A stretch of DNA of 35,599 bases, from NCBI RefSeq assembly GCF_016415625.1, contig NZ_WBXP01000040.1, forward strand, positions 1 to 35,599, given 5' to 3'. The position numbers and the translations under genes are program-made. The stretch comes from Shimwellia pseudoproteus (GTDB lineage Bacteria > Pseudomonadota > Gammaproteobacteria > Enterobacterales > Enterobacteriaceae). This document shows positions 8,580 through 18,816 of the stretch, one piece after another; positions within the stretch are counted from its first letter, which is position 1, and the number at the start of each line of letters is the position of its first letter. The notes beneath the pieces are model-generated. The model was given only the letters and a program-made list of their open reading frames with translations. It was not told the DNA's origin and did no database searches.

Positions 8580-10127
8580 ATGTCTGAATCACAACCGCTA
8601 TCTGCCGCCCCGGGAGGGGCGGAATATCTGCGCGCGGTGCTGCGCTCTCCGGTTTACGAAGTCGCCCAGATCACGCCGCTGCAAAAAATGGACAAGATCT
8701 CTGCCCGGCTGGATAACACCGTTCTGGTAAAACGTGAAGATCGCCAGCCAGTGCACAGTTTTAAACTGCGCGGCGCGCACGCCATGATTGCCGGCCTCAC
8801 CGCTGAGCAGAAAGCCCATGGGGTTATCACCGCCTCTGCCGGTAACCATGCTCAGGGGGTTGCGCTGTCATCGGCCCGCCTTGGGATCCGCGCGCTGATT
8901 GTGATGCCAGTGGCGACAGCAGATATCAAGGTGGATGCGGTGCGTGGTTTTGGCGGTGAGGTATTGCTCCACGGGGCCAACTTCGATGAGGCCAAGGCCA
9001 AAGCCATCGAGCTGGCGGCGCTGCAGGGTTATACCTATGTGCCGCCGTTTGATCATCCGGCGGTGATTGCCGGCCAGGGGACGCTGGCGCTCGAAGTGCT
9101 CCAGCAGGACCCGCATCTGGATCGGATCTTTGTCCCGGTAGGCGGCGGCGGCCTGGCGGCCGGGGTCGCGGTACTGATCAAACAACTGATGCCGCAGATC
9201 AAAGTGATCGCGGTGGAAGCCGAAGACTCCGCTTGCCTGAAAGCCGCGCTGGATGCCGGGCACCCGGTGGATTTGCCCCGGGTGGGGTTATTCGCCGAAG
9301 GGGTAGCGGTGAAGCGCATTGGCGATGAAACCTTCCGCCTGTGCCAGGAATACCTTGATGACATCATCACTGTGGACAGCGATGCTATCTGCGCGGCGGT
9401 GAAAGATCTGTTTGAGGATGTCCGGGCGGTGGCTGAGCCTTCCGGTGCGCTGGCGCTGGCCGGGATGAAAAAGTACATCCAGCAGCACAATATTCACGGC
9501 GAGCGGCTGGCCCATGTGCTGTCCGGCGCCAATGTGAACTTCCACGGTTTGCGTTATGTGTCTGAGCGCTGTGAGCTGGGTGAACAGCGGGAAGCGCTGC
9601 TGGCGGTGACCATTCCGGAAGAGAAAGGCAGCTTCCTGAAGTTTTGCCAGTTGCTGGGCGGCCGTTCGGTAACGGAGTTTAACTACCGCTATGCGGACAC
9701 CCGGGAAGCCTGCATTTTTGTCGGGGTTCGCCTCAGCCGCGGGCTGGAAGAGCGCCAGGAGATTATTCAGGGGCTCAACGGTGGCGGCTACGGTGTGGTG
9801 GACCTCTCCGATGATGAGATGGCCAAGCTCCACGTGCGTTATATGGTGGGGGGCCGGCCGTCCCACGCGCTTCATGAGCGGTTGTACAGCTTTGAATTTC
9901 CGGAGTCCCCCGGGGCGCTGCTGAAGTTCCTGCAAACTCTGGGCACCCACTGGAATATCTCACTGTTCCATTACCGCAGCCACGGCACGGATTATGGCCG
10001 CGTACTGGCGGCCTTTGAGCTGGGCGACCATGAGCCGGACTTCGAAACCCGTCTGCATCAACTGGGTTACGAGTGCCATGACGAGACCAATAACCCGGCT
10101 TTCCGGTTCTTCCTCGCCGGTCAGTGA
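8580..10127 (+). CDS. ilvA: Biosynthetic threonine deaminase
   Basis: A 515-aa PLP enzyme (E. coli 514) converting threonine to 2-oxobutanoate and ammonia, the committed step of isoleucine synthesis. The N-terminal ~320 residues are the fold-type II catalytic domain with Schiff-base Lys62 (SFKLRGA), SAGNHAQGV, and the glycine loop VGGGGLAAG. The C-terminal ~190 residues hold the two ACT-like regulatory subdomains (GSFLKFCQLLGGRSVTEF and GALLKFLQTLG), through which isoleucine inhibits and valine activates. The gene ends the operon, overlapping the 3' end of the converging ilvY by 7 bp. Confidence 0.97.
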   Translation: MSESQPLSAAPGGAEYLRAVLRSPVYEVAQITPLQKMDKISARLDNTVLVKREDRQPVHSFKLRGAHAMIAGLTAEQKAHGVITASAGNHAQGVALSSARLGIRALIVMPVATADIKVDAVRGFGGEVLLHGANFDEAKAKAIELAALQGYTYVPPFDHPAVIAGQGTLALEVLQQDPHLDRIFVPVGGGGLAAGVAVLIKQLMPQIKVIAVEAEDSACLKAALDAGHPVDLPRVGLFAEGVAVKRIGDETFRLCQEYLDDIITVDSDAICAAVKDLFEDVRAVAEPSGALALAGMKKYIQQHNIHGERLAHVLSGANVNFHGLRYVSERCELGEQREALLAVTIPEEKGSFLKFCQLLGGRSVTEFNYRYADTREACIFVGVRLSRGLEERQEIIQGLNGGGYGVVDLSDDEMAKLHVRYMVGGRPSHALHERLYSFEFPESPGALLKFLQTLGTHWNISLFHYRSHGTDYGRVLAAFELGDHEPDFETRLHQLGYECHDETNNPAFRFFLAGQ

Positions 10128-11014
10128 TTCGCGGGCAGTAACTGCCAGAACGCATGAATAAGCGGCTCATTGAGCCGCTTTTTTTGTACGCACACGCCAA
10201 GCTCAAACGGGGTCTGGTCATCACTGCGTTCGAGGATCTGCACCCGGTTACGTACCGGTTCCGGGCTGTTTTCCAGCACCACCTCCGGGATCAGCGCTAC
10301 CCCACATCCCAGCGCCACCATTGAAACCATCGCTTCGTGGCCCCCGACCGTGGCATAGATAGCCGGGTTGACTATCTTATGGCGCCGGAACCACAGCTCT
10401 ATGCGGCGGCGCACCGGGCCCTGGTCCGGCAGGATAAACGGCACCGTGGGCCAGTCTGGCTCTGGCTGGCTGACCTGGCTGCGTACCGGGCAGGCCAGCG
10501 CAGGCGCAATCAGGACCACGGCGAGATTTTCCAGCATCGAAAAATCCACCGCCCCGGGCAGGTGCTCTGGTTTCCCGGCAATCGCCAGATCCGCATCGCC
10601 GGAATTGACTTTCTCTACGGCGTCGGCGGCATCCCCGGTGGTGAGTTTGATCTCCACGGAGGGGTGTTCCGCCCGGAAGCGGTCCAGTATCGGCGGCAGA
10701 TGGCTGTAGGCAGCGGTCACCGAACAGAACAGGTGCAATTCGCCAGACAGCGACGGGCCCTGCTGGTCGATGCTGTGGCGCAGTTGTTGGTACTGCAACA
10801 GCGTGTGCTGGGCAAACTGGCGCAGTGACTCCCCGGCCTCGGTCAGGGTGACGGTGCGGTTATCGCGGATAAACAGCGGCTGGCCGAGGTCTTCCTCCAG
10901 GCGCTGGATCTGGCGGGAGAGGGTAGACGGGCTGACGTGCATCGCCCTGGCGCTGCGCCCGAAGTGGCGGCTTTCCGCCAGATGGAGAAAGGTTTTGAGC
11001 TCGCGGATGTCCAT
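10121..11014 (-). CDS. ilvY: LysR-type activator of ilvC, IlvY
   Basis: A 297-aa LysR regulator, the same length as E. coli IlvY, with the N-terminal HTH (RSARAMHVSPSTLSRQIQRLEEDL, about residues 20-44) and a C-terminal inducer-binding domain. In E. coli IlvY binds tandem operators between ilvY and ilvC and activates ilvC when acetolactate or acetohydroxybutyrate is present. Here it is divergent from ilvC. Its last codons overlap ilvA, and the terminator of the ilv operon is written inside its coding sequence (codons for KKRLNEPL). Confidence 0.96.
   Translation of the reverse strand: MDIRELKTFLHLAESRHFGRSARAMHVSPSTLSRQIQRLEEDLGQPLFIRDNRTVTLTEAGESLRQFAQHTLLQYQQLRHSIDQQGPSLSGELHLFCSVTAAYSHLPPILDRFRAEHPSVEIKLTTGDAADAVEKVNSGDADLAIAGKPEHLPGAVDFSMLENLAVVLIAPALACPVRSQVSQPEPDWPTVPFILPDQGPVRRRIELWFRRHKIVNPAIYATVGGHEAMVSMVALGCGVALIPEVVLENSPEPVRNRVQILERSDDQTPFELGVCVQKKRLNEPLIHAFWQLLPANH
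10161..10185 (+). terminator. ilvGMEDA operon terminator, inside ilvY
   Basis: The dyad AGCGGCTCA-T-TGAGCCGCT is followed by seven T on the + strand, a clear intrinsic terminator 34 nt after the ilvA stop. It lies wholly inside the antisense ilvY coding sequence. The usable stem is about 7 bp with a small loop. Confidence 0.85.
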
Positions 11015-11044
11015 CGACTGATCCTTAATGGCGATATTTCATAT

Positions 11045-11083
11045 TATGCAACACAGTGTTGTTAATATATCAATTTAAGCAAC
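11045..11083. promoter_or_regulatory. IlvY operator region between ilvY and ilvC
   Basis: A perfect dyad CAACAC-A-GTGTTG (11049-11061) overlaps a second, looser one (TTGTTAA at 11059-11065 against TTAAGCAA at 11075-11082). Two adjacent IlvY operators are known in this intergenic region in E. coli. Exact operator limits are inferred from symmetry only. Confidence 0.6.
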
Positions 11084-11102
11084 AGACTTCCTGTCATATA
11101 GT
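11074..11102 (+). promoter_or_regulatory. Candidate ilvC promoter
   Basis: A -10-like TATAGT at 11097-11102 has only a poor -35 (TTTAAG at 11074-11079, 17-bp spacer) that overlaps the second dyad. A poor -35 under an activator site fits an IlvY-dependent promoter. Confidence 0.5.
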
Positions 11103-11166
11103 GGGGTCATGGCGCACGATAACGCCCCCGAATAACACGCACAACAGCACCCGATGAGGAAACACA

Positions 11167-12642
11167 ATGGCTAACTATTTCAATACATTGAATCTGCGTC
11201 AGCAGCTGGCGCAGCTGGGTAAATGTCGTTTTATGGCGCGCGATGAATTCGCCGATGAAGCCAGCTACCTCAAAGGTAAAAAAGTGGTCATTGTGGGCTG
11301 TGGTGCTCAGGGCCTGAACCAGGGTCTGAATATGCGTGATTCCGGCCTGGACATTGCTTATGCCCTGCGTGCTGAGGCGGTTGCTGAAAAACGTCCTTCC
11401 TGGCGCCGGGCCACTGAAAACGGCTTCAAGGTTGGCAGCTATGAAGCGCTGATCCCGCAGGCGGACCTGGTGGTTAACCTGACCCCGGACAAACAGCATA
11501 CTGCCGTTGTGCAGGCGGTACAGCCGCTGATGAAAGACGGCGCCGCGCTGGGCTATTCCCACGGTTTCAACATCGTGGAAGTGGGTGAGCAGATCCGTAA
11601 AGATATCACCGTGGTGATGGTCGCGCCGAAGTGCCCGGGTACTGAAGTGCGTGAAGAGTACAAACGCGGTTTCGGCGTGCCGACCCTGATTGCGGTCCAC
11701 CCGGAGAACGACCCGAAAGGCGAAGGGATGGCCATTGCTAAAGCCTGGGCCGCTGCCACCGGGGGCCACCGCGCCGGGGTGCTGGAGTCTTCTTTCGTTG
11801 CGGAAGTGAAATCAGACCTGATGGGTGAGCAGACTATCCTGTGTGGCATGTTGCAGGCCGGTTCACTGCTGTGCTTTGACAAGCTGGTGGCGGAAGGTAC
11901 CGATCCGGCTTACGCCGAAAAACTGATTCAGTTCGGCTGGGAAACCATCACCGAAGCGCTGAAACAGGGCGGCATCACGCTGATGCTGGATCGTCTGTCT
12001 AACCCGGCGAAAATCCGCGCTTATGCGCTCTGCGAACAGCTGAAAACCATCATGGCGCCGCTGTTCCAGAAACATATGGACGACATCATCTCCGGTGAGT
12101 TCTCTTCCGGCATGATGGCGGACTGGGCAGAAGACGATAAGAAACTGCTCACCTGGCGCGAAGAGACCGGCAAAACGGCCTTTGAGAATGCCCCGCAGTT
12201 TGCCGGCAAAATCAGCGAGCAGGAATACTTTGATAAAGGCGTGCTGATGATCGCCATGGTGAAAGCCGGTGTTGAACTGGCGTTCGAAACCATGGTTTCT
12301 TCGGGCATCATCGCAGAATCTGCGTATTACGAGTCACTGCACGAGCTGCCGCTGATCGCCAACACCATCGCCCGTAAGCGTCTGTATGAAATGAACGTGG
12401 TTATCTCAGATACCGCCGAGTACGGTAACTACCTGTTCTCTTATGCGGCGGTGCCGCTGCTGCAAAACTTTATGGCGCAGATCCAGCCGGATGACCTGGG
12501 CCACACGGTAAGCGAAACCGCAGTGGATAACGCCCAGTTGCGCGATGTGAACGAGGCCATTCGCCAGCATCCGATTGAGCAGGTTGGCAAGAAACTGCGT
12601 GGCTATATGACGGATATGAAGCGCATCGCTGTGGCGGGCTAA
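11167..12642 (+). CDS. ilvC: Ketol-acid reductoisomerase (NADP+), class II
   Basis: A 491-aa class II enzyme, the same length as E. coli IlvC. It carries out Mg-dependent isomerisation and NADPH reduction of acetolactate and acetohydroxybutyrate to the dihydroxy acids used by IlvD. The N-terminal Rossmann domain has [12 protein letters not shown] at 45-56. The NADPH-phosphate loop shows Arg68, Arg76 and Ser78, with Ala at 69, where I recall E. coli having Lys. The duplicated all-helical C-terminal domains typical of class II are present. A GAGG ribosome binding site lies 7 nt before the ATG. The gene is divergent from its activator ilvY and ends in a hairpin shared with ppiC. Confidence 0.97.
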   Translation: MANYFNTLNLRQQLAQLGKCRFMARDEFADEASYLKGKKVVIVGCGAQGLNQGLNMRDSGLDIAYALRAEAVAEKRPSWRRATENGFKVGSYEALIPQADLVVNLTPDKQHTAVVQAVQPLMKDGAALGYSHGFNIVEVGEQIRKDITVVMVAPKCPGTEVREEYKRGFGVPTLIAVHPENDPKGEGMAIAKAWAAATGGHRAGVLESSFVAEVKSDLMGEQTILCGMLQAGSLLCFDKLVAEGTDPAYAEKLIQFGWETITEALKQGGITLMLDRLSNPAKIRAYALCEQLKTIMAPLFQKHMDDIISGEFSSGMMADWAEDDKKLLTWREETGKTAFENAPQFAGKISEQEYFDKGVLMIAMVKAGVELAFETMVSSGIIAESAYYESLHELPLIANTIARKRLYEMNVVISDTAEYGNYLFSYAAVPLLQNFMAQIQPDDLGHTVSETAVDNAQLRDVNEAIRQHPIEQVGKKLRGYMTDMKRIAVAG

Positions 12643-12671
12643 GTTTTCCCCGCACGGTGAGCCAGACAACA

Positions 12672-12703
12672 CAACAAGCCCGGTATAGTTACCGGGCTTG
12701 TTG
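12672..12703. terminator. Hairpin between converging ilvC and ppiC
   Basis: A perfect 14-bp stem (CAACAAGCCCGGTA pairing with its complement at 12690-12703) with a TAGT loop. It begins 29 nt after ilvC and 3 nt after the ppiC stop. T-tracts are weak on both sides, so it may act as a bidirectional terminator or a 3'-end protecting structure. Confidence 0.75.
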
Positions 12704-12706
12704 CTG

Positions 12707-12997
<291 letters not shown>

Positions 12998-13157
12998 TTA
13001 GTAAGCGGGTAGATAAGGCAGGCAATAGTATCACGGGCATCTGGTGAGAGAACACGGTGATCATAGGCTGTGCCGTGATCCTGGCGCTGCACCGAACCGG
13101 CGACAAGAATATATCGCCGTCAGGACAGACAGTTAACCGCGCTTTACGCTTTCCCGA

Positions 13158-13186
13158 TCAATCTCCCGCGGGGTTTCTGCTACAAT
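13158..13186 (+). promoter_or_regulatory. Candidate rep promoter
   Basis: A good -10, TACAAT at 13181-13186, has only a weak -35 (TCAATC at 13158-13163, 17-bp spacer). The predicted start lies about 25 nt before the rep ATG. Confidence 0.4.
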
Positions 13187-13219
13187 CCTCACCCCGTCTG
13201 AAGATTGAGCAATAGATCT

Positions 13220-15241
13220 ATGCGCCTGAACCCCGGTCAACAACATGCTGTCGACTTTGTCACTGGTCCCTGCCTGGTTTTAGCCGGCGCCGGTTCCGGC
13301 AAAACACGCGTTATCACCAATAAAATTGCCCACTTGATCCGCGGCTGTGGCTACCAGGCCCGGCATATCGCGGCGGTGACCTTTACCAATAAAGCCGCCC
13401 GGGAAATGAAAGAGCGTGTGGCCCAGACCCTGGGGCGTAAAGAGGCCCGGGGCCTGATGATATCCACCTTCCATACCCTGGGGCTGGAGATCATTAAGCG
13501 CGAGTATGCCGCCCTCGGGATGAAGTCTAACTTCTCGCTGTTTGACGACACCGATCAGCTGGCGCTGATCAAGGATCTCACCGAAGGGGTGCTGGAAAAC
13601 GACAAAGTTATCTACCAGCAGCTGATCTCGACTATCTCCAACTGGAAAAACGATCTGCTGGGGCCGGATCATGCTGCTGCCGCCGCAAAAGGCGAGCGGG
13701 ATCGGATCTTCGCCCACTGCTACCGGCTGTACTACGATCACCTTAAGGCCTGCAACGTGCTGGACTTTGACGATCTTATCCTGTTGCCGACCCTGCTGCT
13801 GCAGAGCAACAGTGAAGTGCGCGAGCGCTGGCAGAACAAAATCCGCTACCTGCTGGTGGACGAATACCAGGATACCAACACCAGCCAGTATGAGCTGGTT
13901 AAATTGCTGGTCGGGAGCCGGGCACGCTTTACCGTGGTGGGGGACGATGATCAGTCAATCTACTCCTGGCGCGGCGCCCGCCCCCAGAACCTGGTACTGC
14001 TGAGCCAGGACTTCCCGGCCTTACAGGTGATCAAGCTGGAGCAGAACTACCGCTCCTCCGGCCGCATTCTGAAAGCGGCCAATATCCTGATCGCCAACAA
14101 CCCTCACGTCTTCGAGAAAAAGCTGTTCTCCGAACTGGGTTACGGGACAGAGCTGAAGGTATTGAGTGCCAACCACGAGGAGCACGAAGCTGAACGGGTA
14201 ACCGGTGAGCTGATTGCCCACCACTTTATTAATAAAACCCAGTATAAGGATTACGCCATTCTGTACCGCGGGAACCACCAGTCCCGGGTGTTTGAAAAAA
14301 TGCTGATGCAGAACCGTATCCCGTACCGTATTTCCGGCGGCACGTCGTTTTTCTCCCGCCCGGAAATTAAAGACTTACTGGCCTATCTGCGGGTACTGAC
14401 CAACCCCGATGACGACAGTGCCTTTCTGCGTATCGTTAACACGCCGCGGCGGGAAATTGGCCCGGCCACCCTCCAGAAACTCGGCGAGTGGGCGATGCAG
14501 CGCAACAAAAGTATGTTTACCGCCAGTTTTGATATGGGGCTTAGCCAGACCCTGACCGGGCGGGGCTATGAATCCCTGACCCGCTTCACCCAGTGGCTGG
14601 GGGAGGTGGCCCGGCTGTCTGAGAAAGAGCCGGTGGCGGCAGTACGCGACCTGATCCACGGTATTGACTATGAAAGCTGGCTGTTCGAAACCTCACCCAG
14701 CCCAAAAGCCGCCGAAATGCGGATGAAAAACGTCAATCAGCTGTTTACCTGGATGACCGAGATGCTGGAAGGCAGCGATCTGGAAGAGCCGATGACGCTA
14801 ACCCAGGTGGTCACCCGCTTTACCCTGCGCGATATGATGGAGCGCGGCGAAAGTGAGGAAGAGCTGGATCAGGTGCAGTTGATGACCCTGCACGCCTCGA
14901 AAGGTCTGGAGTTCCCGTACGTCTACCTGGTGGGGATGGAAGAAGGGCTGTTACCGCACCAGAGCAGTATTGACGAAGACAATATCGATGAAGAGCGCCG
15001 TCTGGCTTATGTGGGGATCACCCGGGCCCAGAAAGAGCTGACCTTCACCCTGTGCAAAGAGCGTCGCCAGTATGGCGAGCTGGTGCGCCCGGAGCCCAGC
15101 CGTTTTCTGCTGGAACTGCCCCAGGATGATTTGCAATGGGAAGTGGAACGTAAGAAAGTGAGCGCCGAAGAGCGCATGCACAAAGGCCAGGCGCACCTGG
15201 CCAATATTCGCGAACAGTTAGCAAAGGCCCGTAAAGGTTAA
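13220..15241 (+). CDS. rep: ATP-dependent DNA helicase Rep
   Basis: With the ATG at 13220 the protein is 673 aa, exactly the E. coli Rep length and N-terminus (MRLNPGQQ). A TTG at 13205 could add five residues but lacks family support. Rep is a 3'-5' SF1A helicase that travels with the replisome and clears nucleoproteins ahead of the fork. Visible motifs are Walker A AGAGSGKT at 22-29, DEYQDTN (Asp214-Glu215) and [13 protein letters not shown], followed by motif IV-VI regions including [17 protein letters not shown] and [11 protein letters not shown]. The RBS is weak. The stop overlaps the gppA stop on the other strand. Confidence 0.96.
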   Translation: MRLNPGQQHAVDFVTGPCLVLAGAGSGKTRVITNKIAHLIRGCGYQARHIAAVTFTNKAAREMKERVAQTLGRKEARGLMISTFHTLGLEIIKREYAALGMKSNFSLFDDTDQLALIKDLTEGVLENDKVIYQQLISTISNWKNDLLGPDHAAAAAKGERDRIFAHCYRLYYDHLKACNVLDFDDLILLPTLLLQSNSEVRERWQNKIRYLLVDEYQDTNTSQYELVKLLVGSRARFTVVGDDDQSIYSWRGARPQNLVLLSQDFPALQVIKLEQNYRSSGRILKAANILIANNPHVFEKKLFSELGYGTELKVLSANHEEHEAERVTGELIAHHFINKTQYKDYAILYRGNHQSRVFEKMLMQNRIPYRISGGTSFFSRPEIKDLLAYLRVLTNPDDDSAFLRIVNTPRREIGPATLQKLGEWAMQRNKSMFTASFDMGLSQTLTGRGYESLTRFTQWLGEVARLSEKEPVAAVRDLIHGIDYESWLFETSPSPKAAEMRMKNVNQLFTWMTEMLEGSDLEEPMTLTQVVTRFTLRDMMERGESEEELDQVQLMTLHASKGLEFPYVYLVGMEEGLLPHQSSIDEDNIDEERRLAYVGITRAQKELTFTLCKERRQYGELVRPEPSRFLLELPQDDLQWEVERKKVSAEERMHKGQAHLANIREQLAKARKG

Positions 15242-16722
15242 CGGACCTCCAGCGGCCAGTGGACATAGCTTTGCCACTGGCATTCCTGCTCGAGTAATTC
15301 ACTGCCCAGCGGGTGTGACGCCAGCCAGTGAGGGGGCAGCGTCAGACGCAGGATCTCCCCTTGCGCGGCAATATTCACCTCGGGCAGGCTGTCGCTGCGG
15401 CGCCGGCCGGCGAAAATAATCGCCAGACGCAATAAGCGGCACAGATTTTCCGCCACCCGGGGCGGCAGCGCGTTCTGCTGGTTCAGTGACGGCAAATCAA
15501 TGGGGTTGGTCTGGTTAAGCAGCAGGGTCGCCAGTAGCTTTTTCTGGGCCGGGGTAAACCCGGGCAAATCGAGATTACTTACCAGATAGGCGGCGTGCTG
15601 GGGGGCGCGTTTAAAGTCAACACCCAGCCCGATTTCATGCAACAGACAGGCGCTGCTCAGCATGTCCTGGCTCAGGGCATCCAGCTTCCAGGCGCCACTT
15701 AACTGGCTGGCGAAATGTGCAGCCAGTTGCCGGACACGCCCTGCCTGCTCAATATCGACATTAAAACGGCGCTGAATATTCCGCAGGGTGCGGCTGCGAA
15801 TGTCCTGATCTACGGCGAGGTGTAACATGCCGTACACCAGCCCCTCCCGCAGCGCGCCGCCGGCCAGGGTCATACAGTCGATATTCAGCTCGGTAAATAC
15901 CGCGATAAGAATCGCCAGGCCACTGGGGAACACCAGCGCCCGCTCAAGGGTCAGCCCTTCAATTTCCAGCTCTTCCAGCCGTCCGCACTGGATGGCTTTC
16001 TGTTTCAGTTGCTGCAGTTTGCTCAGGGTGATGCGTTCATCCATTCCCTGGGCCATCATGATTTCTTGCAGTGCCTGGACGGTACCTGAGGCGCCGACAC
16101 AGACTTTCCAGCCGTTGTTACGCAGCGTCGGTACGATGGGTAACAACACCTCCCGGGCAGCGGCCTGGGCGGCATCAAAATTTTCGCGGGTCAGGCTGCG
16201 ATCGCCAAAATAGCGCTCCAGCCAGGTTACACAGCCCATCGACAGGCTGAATAAGGCCGTGGCCTGTGCTCCGGTGCCGGTGACCATTTCGGTACTGGCG
16301 CCGCCAATATCCACCACCAGACGCTGATCTGCGCCGCCGGTGGTATGGGCAACACCCTGATAAATAAGCCGCGCTTCCTCTTCACCGCTGATCACCTGTA
16401 CCGGGCAGCCGAGAATTTGTTGGGCTTTGGCGATAAAGACATCCGCGTTCGTGGCCAGACGCAGGGTGGCGGTTGCCACGGCGCGGATTTGGGCGCCGGG
16501 GATATCCTGCAGGCGTTCAGCGAACAGCCGCAGACATTCCCAGCCGCGCTCCATGGCATCGCCAGAGAGCTGGCAATTGCCGTCAAGGCCCGCCGCGAGG
16601 CGAACCTTGCGCTTGATGCGGGTGAGGGCCTGGATACTGCCGGCCACCTCACGTACGACCAGCATATGAAAACTGTTCGATCCTAAATCGATCGCAGCAT
16701 ACAGTGAGGTGGGTCCAGGCAT
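15238..16722 (-). CDS. gppA: Guanosine-5'-triphosphate,3'-diphosphate pyrophosphatase GppA
   Basis: A 494-aa member of the Ppx/GppA family, the E. coli length. It hydrolyses pppGpp to ppGpp, tuning the stringent response, and has some exopolyphosphatase-like activity. The N-terminal sugar-kinase/HSP70-like ATPase fold shows [11 protein letters not shown] (about 12-22), [12 protein letters not shown] and [14 protein letters not shown]. The C-terminal third is HD-like ([10 protein letters not shown]). It lies 6 nt downstream of rhlB on the same strand, forming the known rhlB-gppA pair, and shares the tetranucleotide TTAA with the rep stop at its 3' end. Confidence 0.96.
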   Translation of the reverse strand: MPGPTSLYAAIDLGSNSFHMLVVREVAGSIQALTRIKRKVRLAAGLDGNCQLSGDAMERGWECLRLFAERLQDIPGAQIRAVATATLRLATNADVFIAKAQQILGCPVQVISGEEEARLIYQGVAHTTGGADQRLVVDIGGASTEMVTGTGAQATALFSLSMGCVTWLERYFGDRSLTRENFDAAQAAAREVLLPIVPTLRNNGWKVCVGASGTVQALQEIMMAQGMDERITLSKLQQLKQKAIQCGRLEELEIEGLTLERALVFPSGLAILIAVFTELNIDCMTLAGGALREGLVYGMLHLAVDQDIRSRTLRNIQRRFNVDIEQAGRVRQLAAHFASQLSGAWKLDALSQDMLSSACLLHEIGLGVDFKRAPQHAAYLVSNLDLPGFTPAQKKLLATLLLNQTNPIDLPSLNQQNALPPRVAENLCRLLRLAIIFAGRRRSDSLPEVNIAAQGEILRLTLPPHWLASHPLGSELLEQECQWQSYVHWPLEVR

Positions 16723-16728
16723 CGTTAA

Positions 16729-17997
16729 TTACCCTGCGCGGCGGCGGTTACGATTAGCATTACCCCGGCGCTGGTTCCCATTGCCCGGACGGCTACGGGT
16801 TAAACGCTTCGGCGGTGGCAGTTCACTTAACAGTGCATCGGGATTGTATTTGCTGACCGGAATTGAATGGCCAATATAGCTTTCAATGGCCGGCAAATTC
16901 AGCGCATATTCTTCGCAAGCCAGGCTGATAGAACTGCCGCTGGCGCCCGCGCGGCCGGTACGGCCAATACGGTGCACGTAGTCTTCACAGTCATCCGGCA
17001 AGTCATAGTTGAACACGTGGGTCACTTCCGGAATGTGCAGGCCACGGGCCGCAACATCGGTTGCTACCAGAATGTCGATATTACCGTGAGTGAAATCGTC
17101 CAGAATACGCAGGCGTTTTTTCTGGGGAACGTCACCGGTCAGCAAACCAACGCGGTGACCATCTGCTGCCAGGTGGCCCCAGATATCTTCACAGCGGTGT
17201 TTGGTATTGGCGAAAATAATCGCCCGATCCGGCCACTCTTCTTCAATCAGCGTTTGTAATAAACGCATTTTTTCGTCGTTAGACGGGTAGAACAGCTCTT
17301 CTTTAATGCGGTGGCCGGTTTTCTGTCCCGGTTCCACTTCAACATATTCGGCGTTGTTCATCTGCTCAAAGGCCAGCTCACGTACCCGGTAAGACAGGGT
17401 AGCGGAGAACAGCATATTGAGGCGTTCGGTTGTGGCCGGCATACGGCGGAACAACCAGCGGATATCTTTAATAAAGCCCAGATCGTACATGCGATCGGCT
17501 TCATCCAGTACCACTACCTGGATTGCCCCCAGGTTAACGTGGTTTTGCTTGGTATAATCGATCAGGCGACCTGTGGTCCCTATCAGGATATCAACACCAC
17601 TTTCCAGCACTTTTAGCTGTTTATCATAGCCGTCACCGCCGTAGGCCAGGCCCAGTTTCAGACCGGTTGCTTCGGCCAGCGGCTCTGCATCGGAATGAAT
17701 CTGTACCGCCAGCTCGCGGGTTGGGGCCATGATCAGCGCGCGTGGCTGATTCACCTGGCGGTTTTCACGGGCCGGGTGAGCGAGTAAATAGTGGAACGTT
17801 GACGTTAAAAACGCCATCGTTTTGCCAGTACCGGTTTGCGCCTGCCCGGCAACGTCTTTTCCTGCAAGTGTCAGGGGAAGCGCCAGTGCCTGAATGTGCG
17901 TACAGTTGGTAAACCCTTTTTTCTCAAGGGCTTCAACCACTTGCGGGTGCAGGGCGAAGTCGGAAAACTTCTTGTCTGTCAAATGTGTTTTGCTCAT
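16729..17997 (-). CDS. rhlB: ATP-dependent RNA helicase RhlB
   Basis: A 422-aa DEAD-box helicase (E. coli 421), the RNA-unwinding component of the RNase E degradosome. Motifs are Walker A AQTGTGKT at 53-60, PTRELA at 92-97, DEAD at 165-168, SAT at 198-200 and HRIGRTGR in domain 2. A basic Arg/Asn-rich tail follows. The Q motif reads NCTHIQ (31-36): Gln36 is kept, but the usually invariant proline before Ile-Gln is His34, encoded by CAC. rhlB is divergent from trxA. Confidence 0.96.
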   Translation of the reverse strand: MSKTHLTDKKFSDFALHPQVVEALEKKGFTNCTHIQALALPLTLAGKDVAGQAQTGTGKTMAFLTSTFHYLLAHPARENRQVNQPRALIMAPTRELAVQIHSDAEPLAEATGLKLGLAYGGDGYDKQLKVLESGVDILIGTTGRLIDYTKQNHVNLGAIQVVVLDEADRMYDLGFIKDIRWLFRRMPATTERLNMLFSATLSYRVRELAFEQMNNAEYVEVEPGQKTGHRIKEELFYPSNDEKMRLLQTLIEEEWPDRAIIFANTKHRCEDIWGHLAADGHRVGLLTGDVPQKKRLRILDDFTHGNIDILVATDVAARGLHIPEVTHVFNYDLPDDCEDYVHRIGRTGRAGASGSSISLACEEYALNLPAIESYIGHSIPVSKYNPDALLSELPPPKRLTRSRPGNGNQRRGNANRNRRRAG

Positions 17998-18126
17998 AGT
18001 GAGGTAGAATATCAGTTTACTATTGCTTTACGAAAGCACATCCGTTGAAATAAACGGGTGAAATAAAGTCATCCTGGGTGGTTAATGCTACACCACCAGG
18101 CCAGGCATAATCCTGTGGAGTAAAAC

Positions 18127-18456
18127 ATGAGCGATAAAATTATTCACCTGACTGACGACGGTTTCGACACGGATGTGCTCAAAGCGGATGGGTTGATTCT
18201 GGTTGATTTCTGGGCAGAGTGGTGCGGTCCATGTAAAATGATCGCCCCGATTCTGGATGAAATCGCTGATGAATATCAGGGCAAACTGACTATTGCCAAA
18301 CTGAATATCGATCAGAACCCGGCCACCGCACCGAAATACGGTATCCGTGGTATCCCGACGCTGCTGCTGTTCAAAAACGGCGAAGTTGCCGCGACCAAAG
18401 TGGGCGCTCTGTCCAAAGGTCAGCTGAAAGAGTTCCTTGACGCCAATCTGGCGTAA
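18127..18456 (+). CDS. trxA: Thioredoxin 1
   Basis: A 109-aa thioredoxin, nearly identical to E. coli TrxA. The redox site is WCGPCK with Cys33 and Cys36 (counting Met1), and the cis-proline loop is RGIPTLLLF. It reduces ribonucleotide reductase, PAPS reductase and methionine sulfoxide reductases in the cytoplasm. The ATG follows a good RBS (TGGAG). It is divergent from rhlB and upstream of rho. Confidence 0.98.
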   Translation: MSDKIIHLTDDGFDTDVLKADGLILVDFWAEWCGPCKMIAPILDEIADEYQGKLTIAKLNIDQNPATAPKYGIRGIPTLLLFKNGEVAATKVGALSKGQLKEFLDANLA

Positions 18457-18474
18457 GCGAATTCACGGTGCGTG

Positions 18475-18508
18475 CAGCAGTCCTGGTTTTTGTTGCCGGG
18501 GACTGCTG
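18475..18508 (+). other. Hairpin after trxA
   Basis: A 9-bp stem CAGCAGTCC/GGACTGCTG enclosing a 16-nt loop, starting 18 nt after the trxA stop. There is no T-tract after the stem, so it is more likely a 3'-end stabilising structure or a leaky terminator than a strong intrinsic one. Confidence 0.6.
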
Positions 18509-18535
18509 GACGCCCGCCCATCACCGTGCTATGTT
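18507..18535 (+). promoter_or_regulatory. Candidate rho promoter
   Basis: TGGACG at 18507-18512 and TATGTT at 18530-18535 are separated by 17 bp. This gives a leader of about 270 nt, close to the known long E. coli rho leader. The match is imperfect. Confidence 0.35.
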
Positions 18536-18816
18536 ATCTTTACTGCGTTTTAAACTTACCTTGTAGTTTGAATCTTGTAATACCTTAAGACTTCCCGCTC
18601 TCTGTGTTCTTTGTATTAATAGCGACGGGCGTGTAGTCATGTAATCGAATTCGGGCTTATCACCTCAATCTGTTGAAACCGCTTCAGTGCTGTGCTTCTC
18701 TTATGCCGGACAGTGGTAAGGCAAGTGGTGGTAGCCATAAACAGGCACGGATGACCCTGCCATACCATTCACGACATTAAGTTCGAGATTTACCCCGAGT
18801 TTAAGAACCCACCATT

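Larger units (their letters stand above)
18457..18816 (+). other. trxA-rho intergenic region and rho leader
   Basis: A 360-bp stretch with the trxA 3' hairpin, the probable rho promoter and a roughly 270-nt rho leader. In E. coli this leader is the site of Rho autoregulation by Rho-dependent attenuation and contains the 33-codon rhoL ORF. The leader here has pyrimidine-rich, G-poor stretches (for example 18594-18616) suited to Rho loading. No recognisable rhoL reading frame remains: an ATG at 18639 is followed at once by TAA. Other small ORFs (18531-18563, 10 aa; 18703-18780, 25 aa) lack good ribosome binding sites. Confidence 0.7.

Noticed and set aside
13205..13219. TTG start adding five residues to Rep
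   Set aside because: The ATG at 13220 gives the conserved N-terminus and the 673-aa family length.
18703..18780. A 25-codon ORF in the rho leader
   Set aside because: No Shine-Dalgarno and no resemblance to RhoL; mentioned only as part of the leader.
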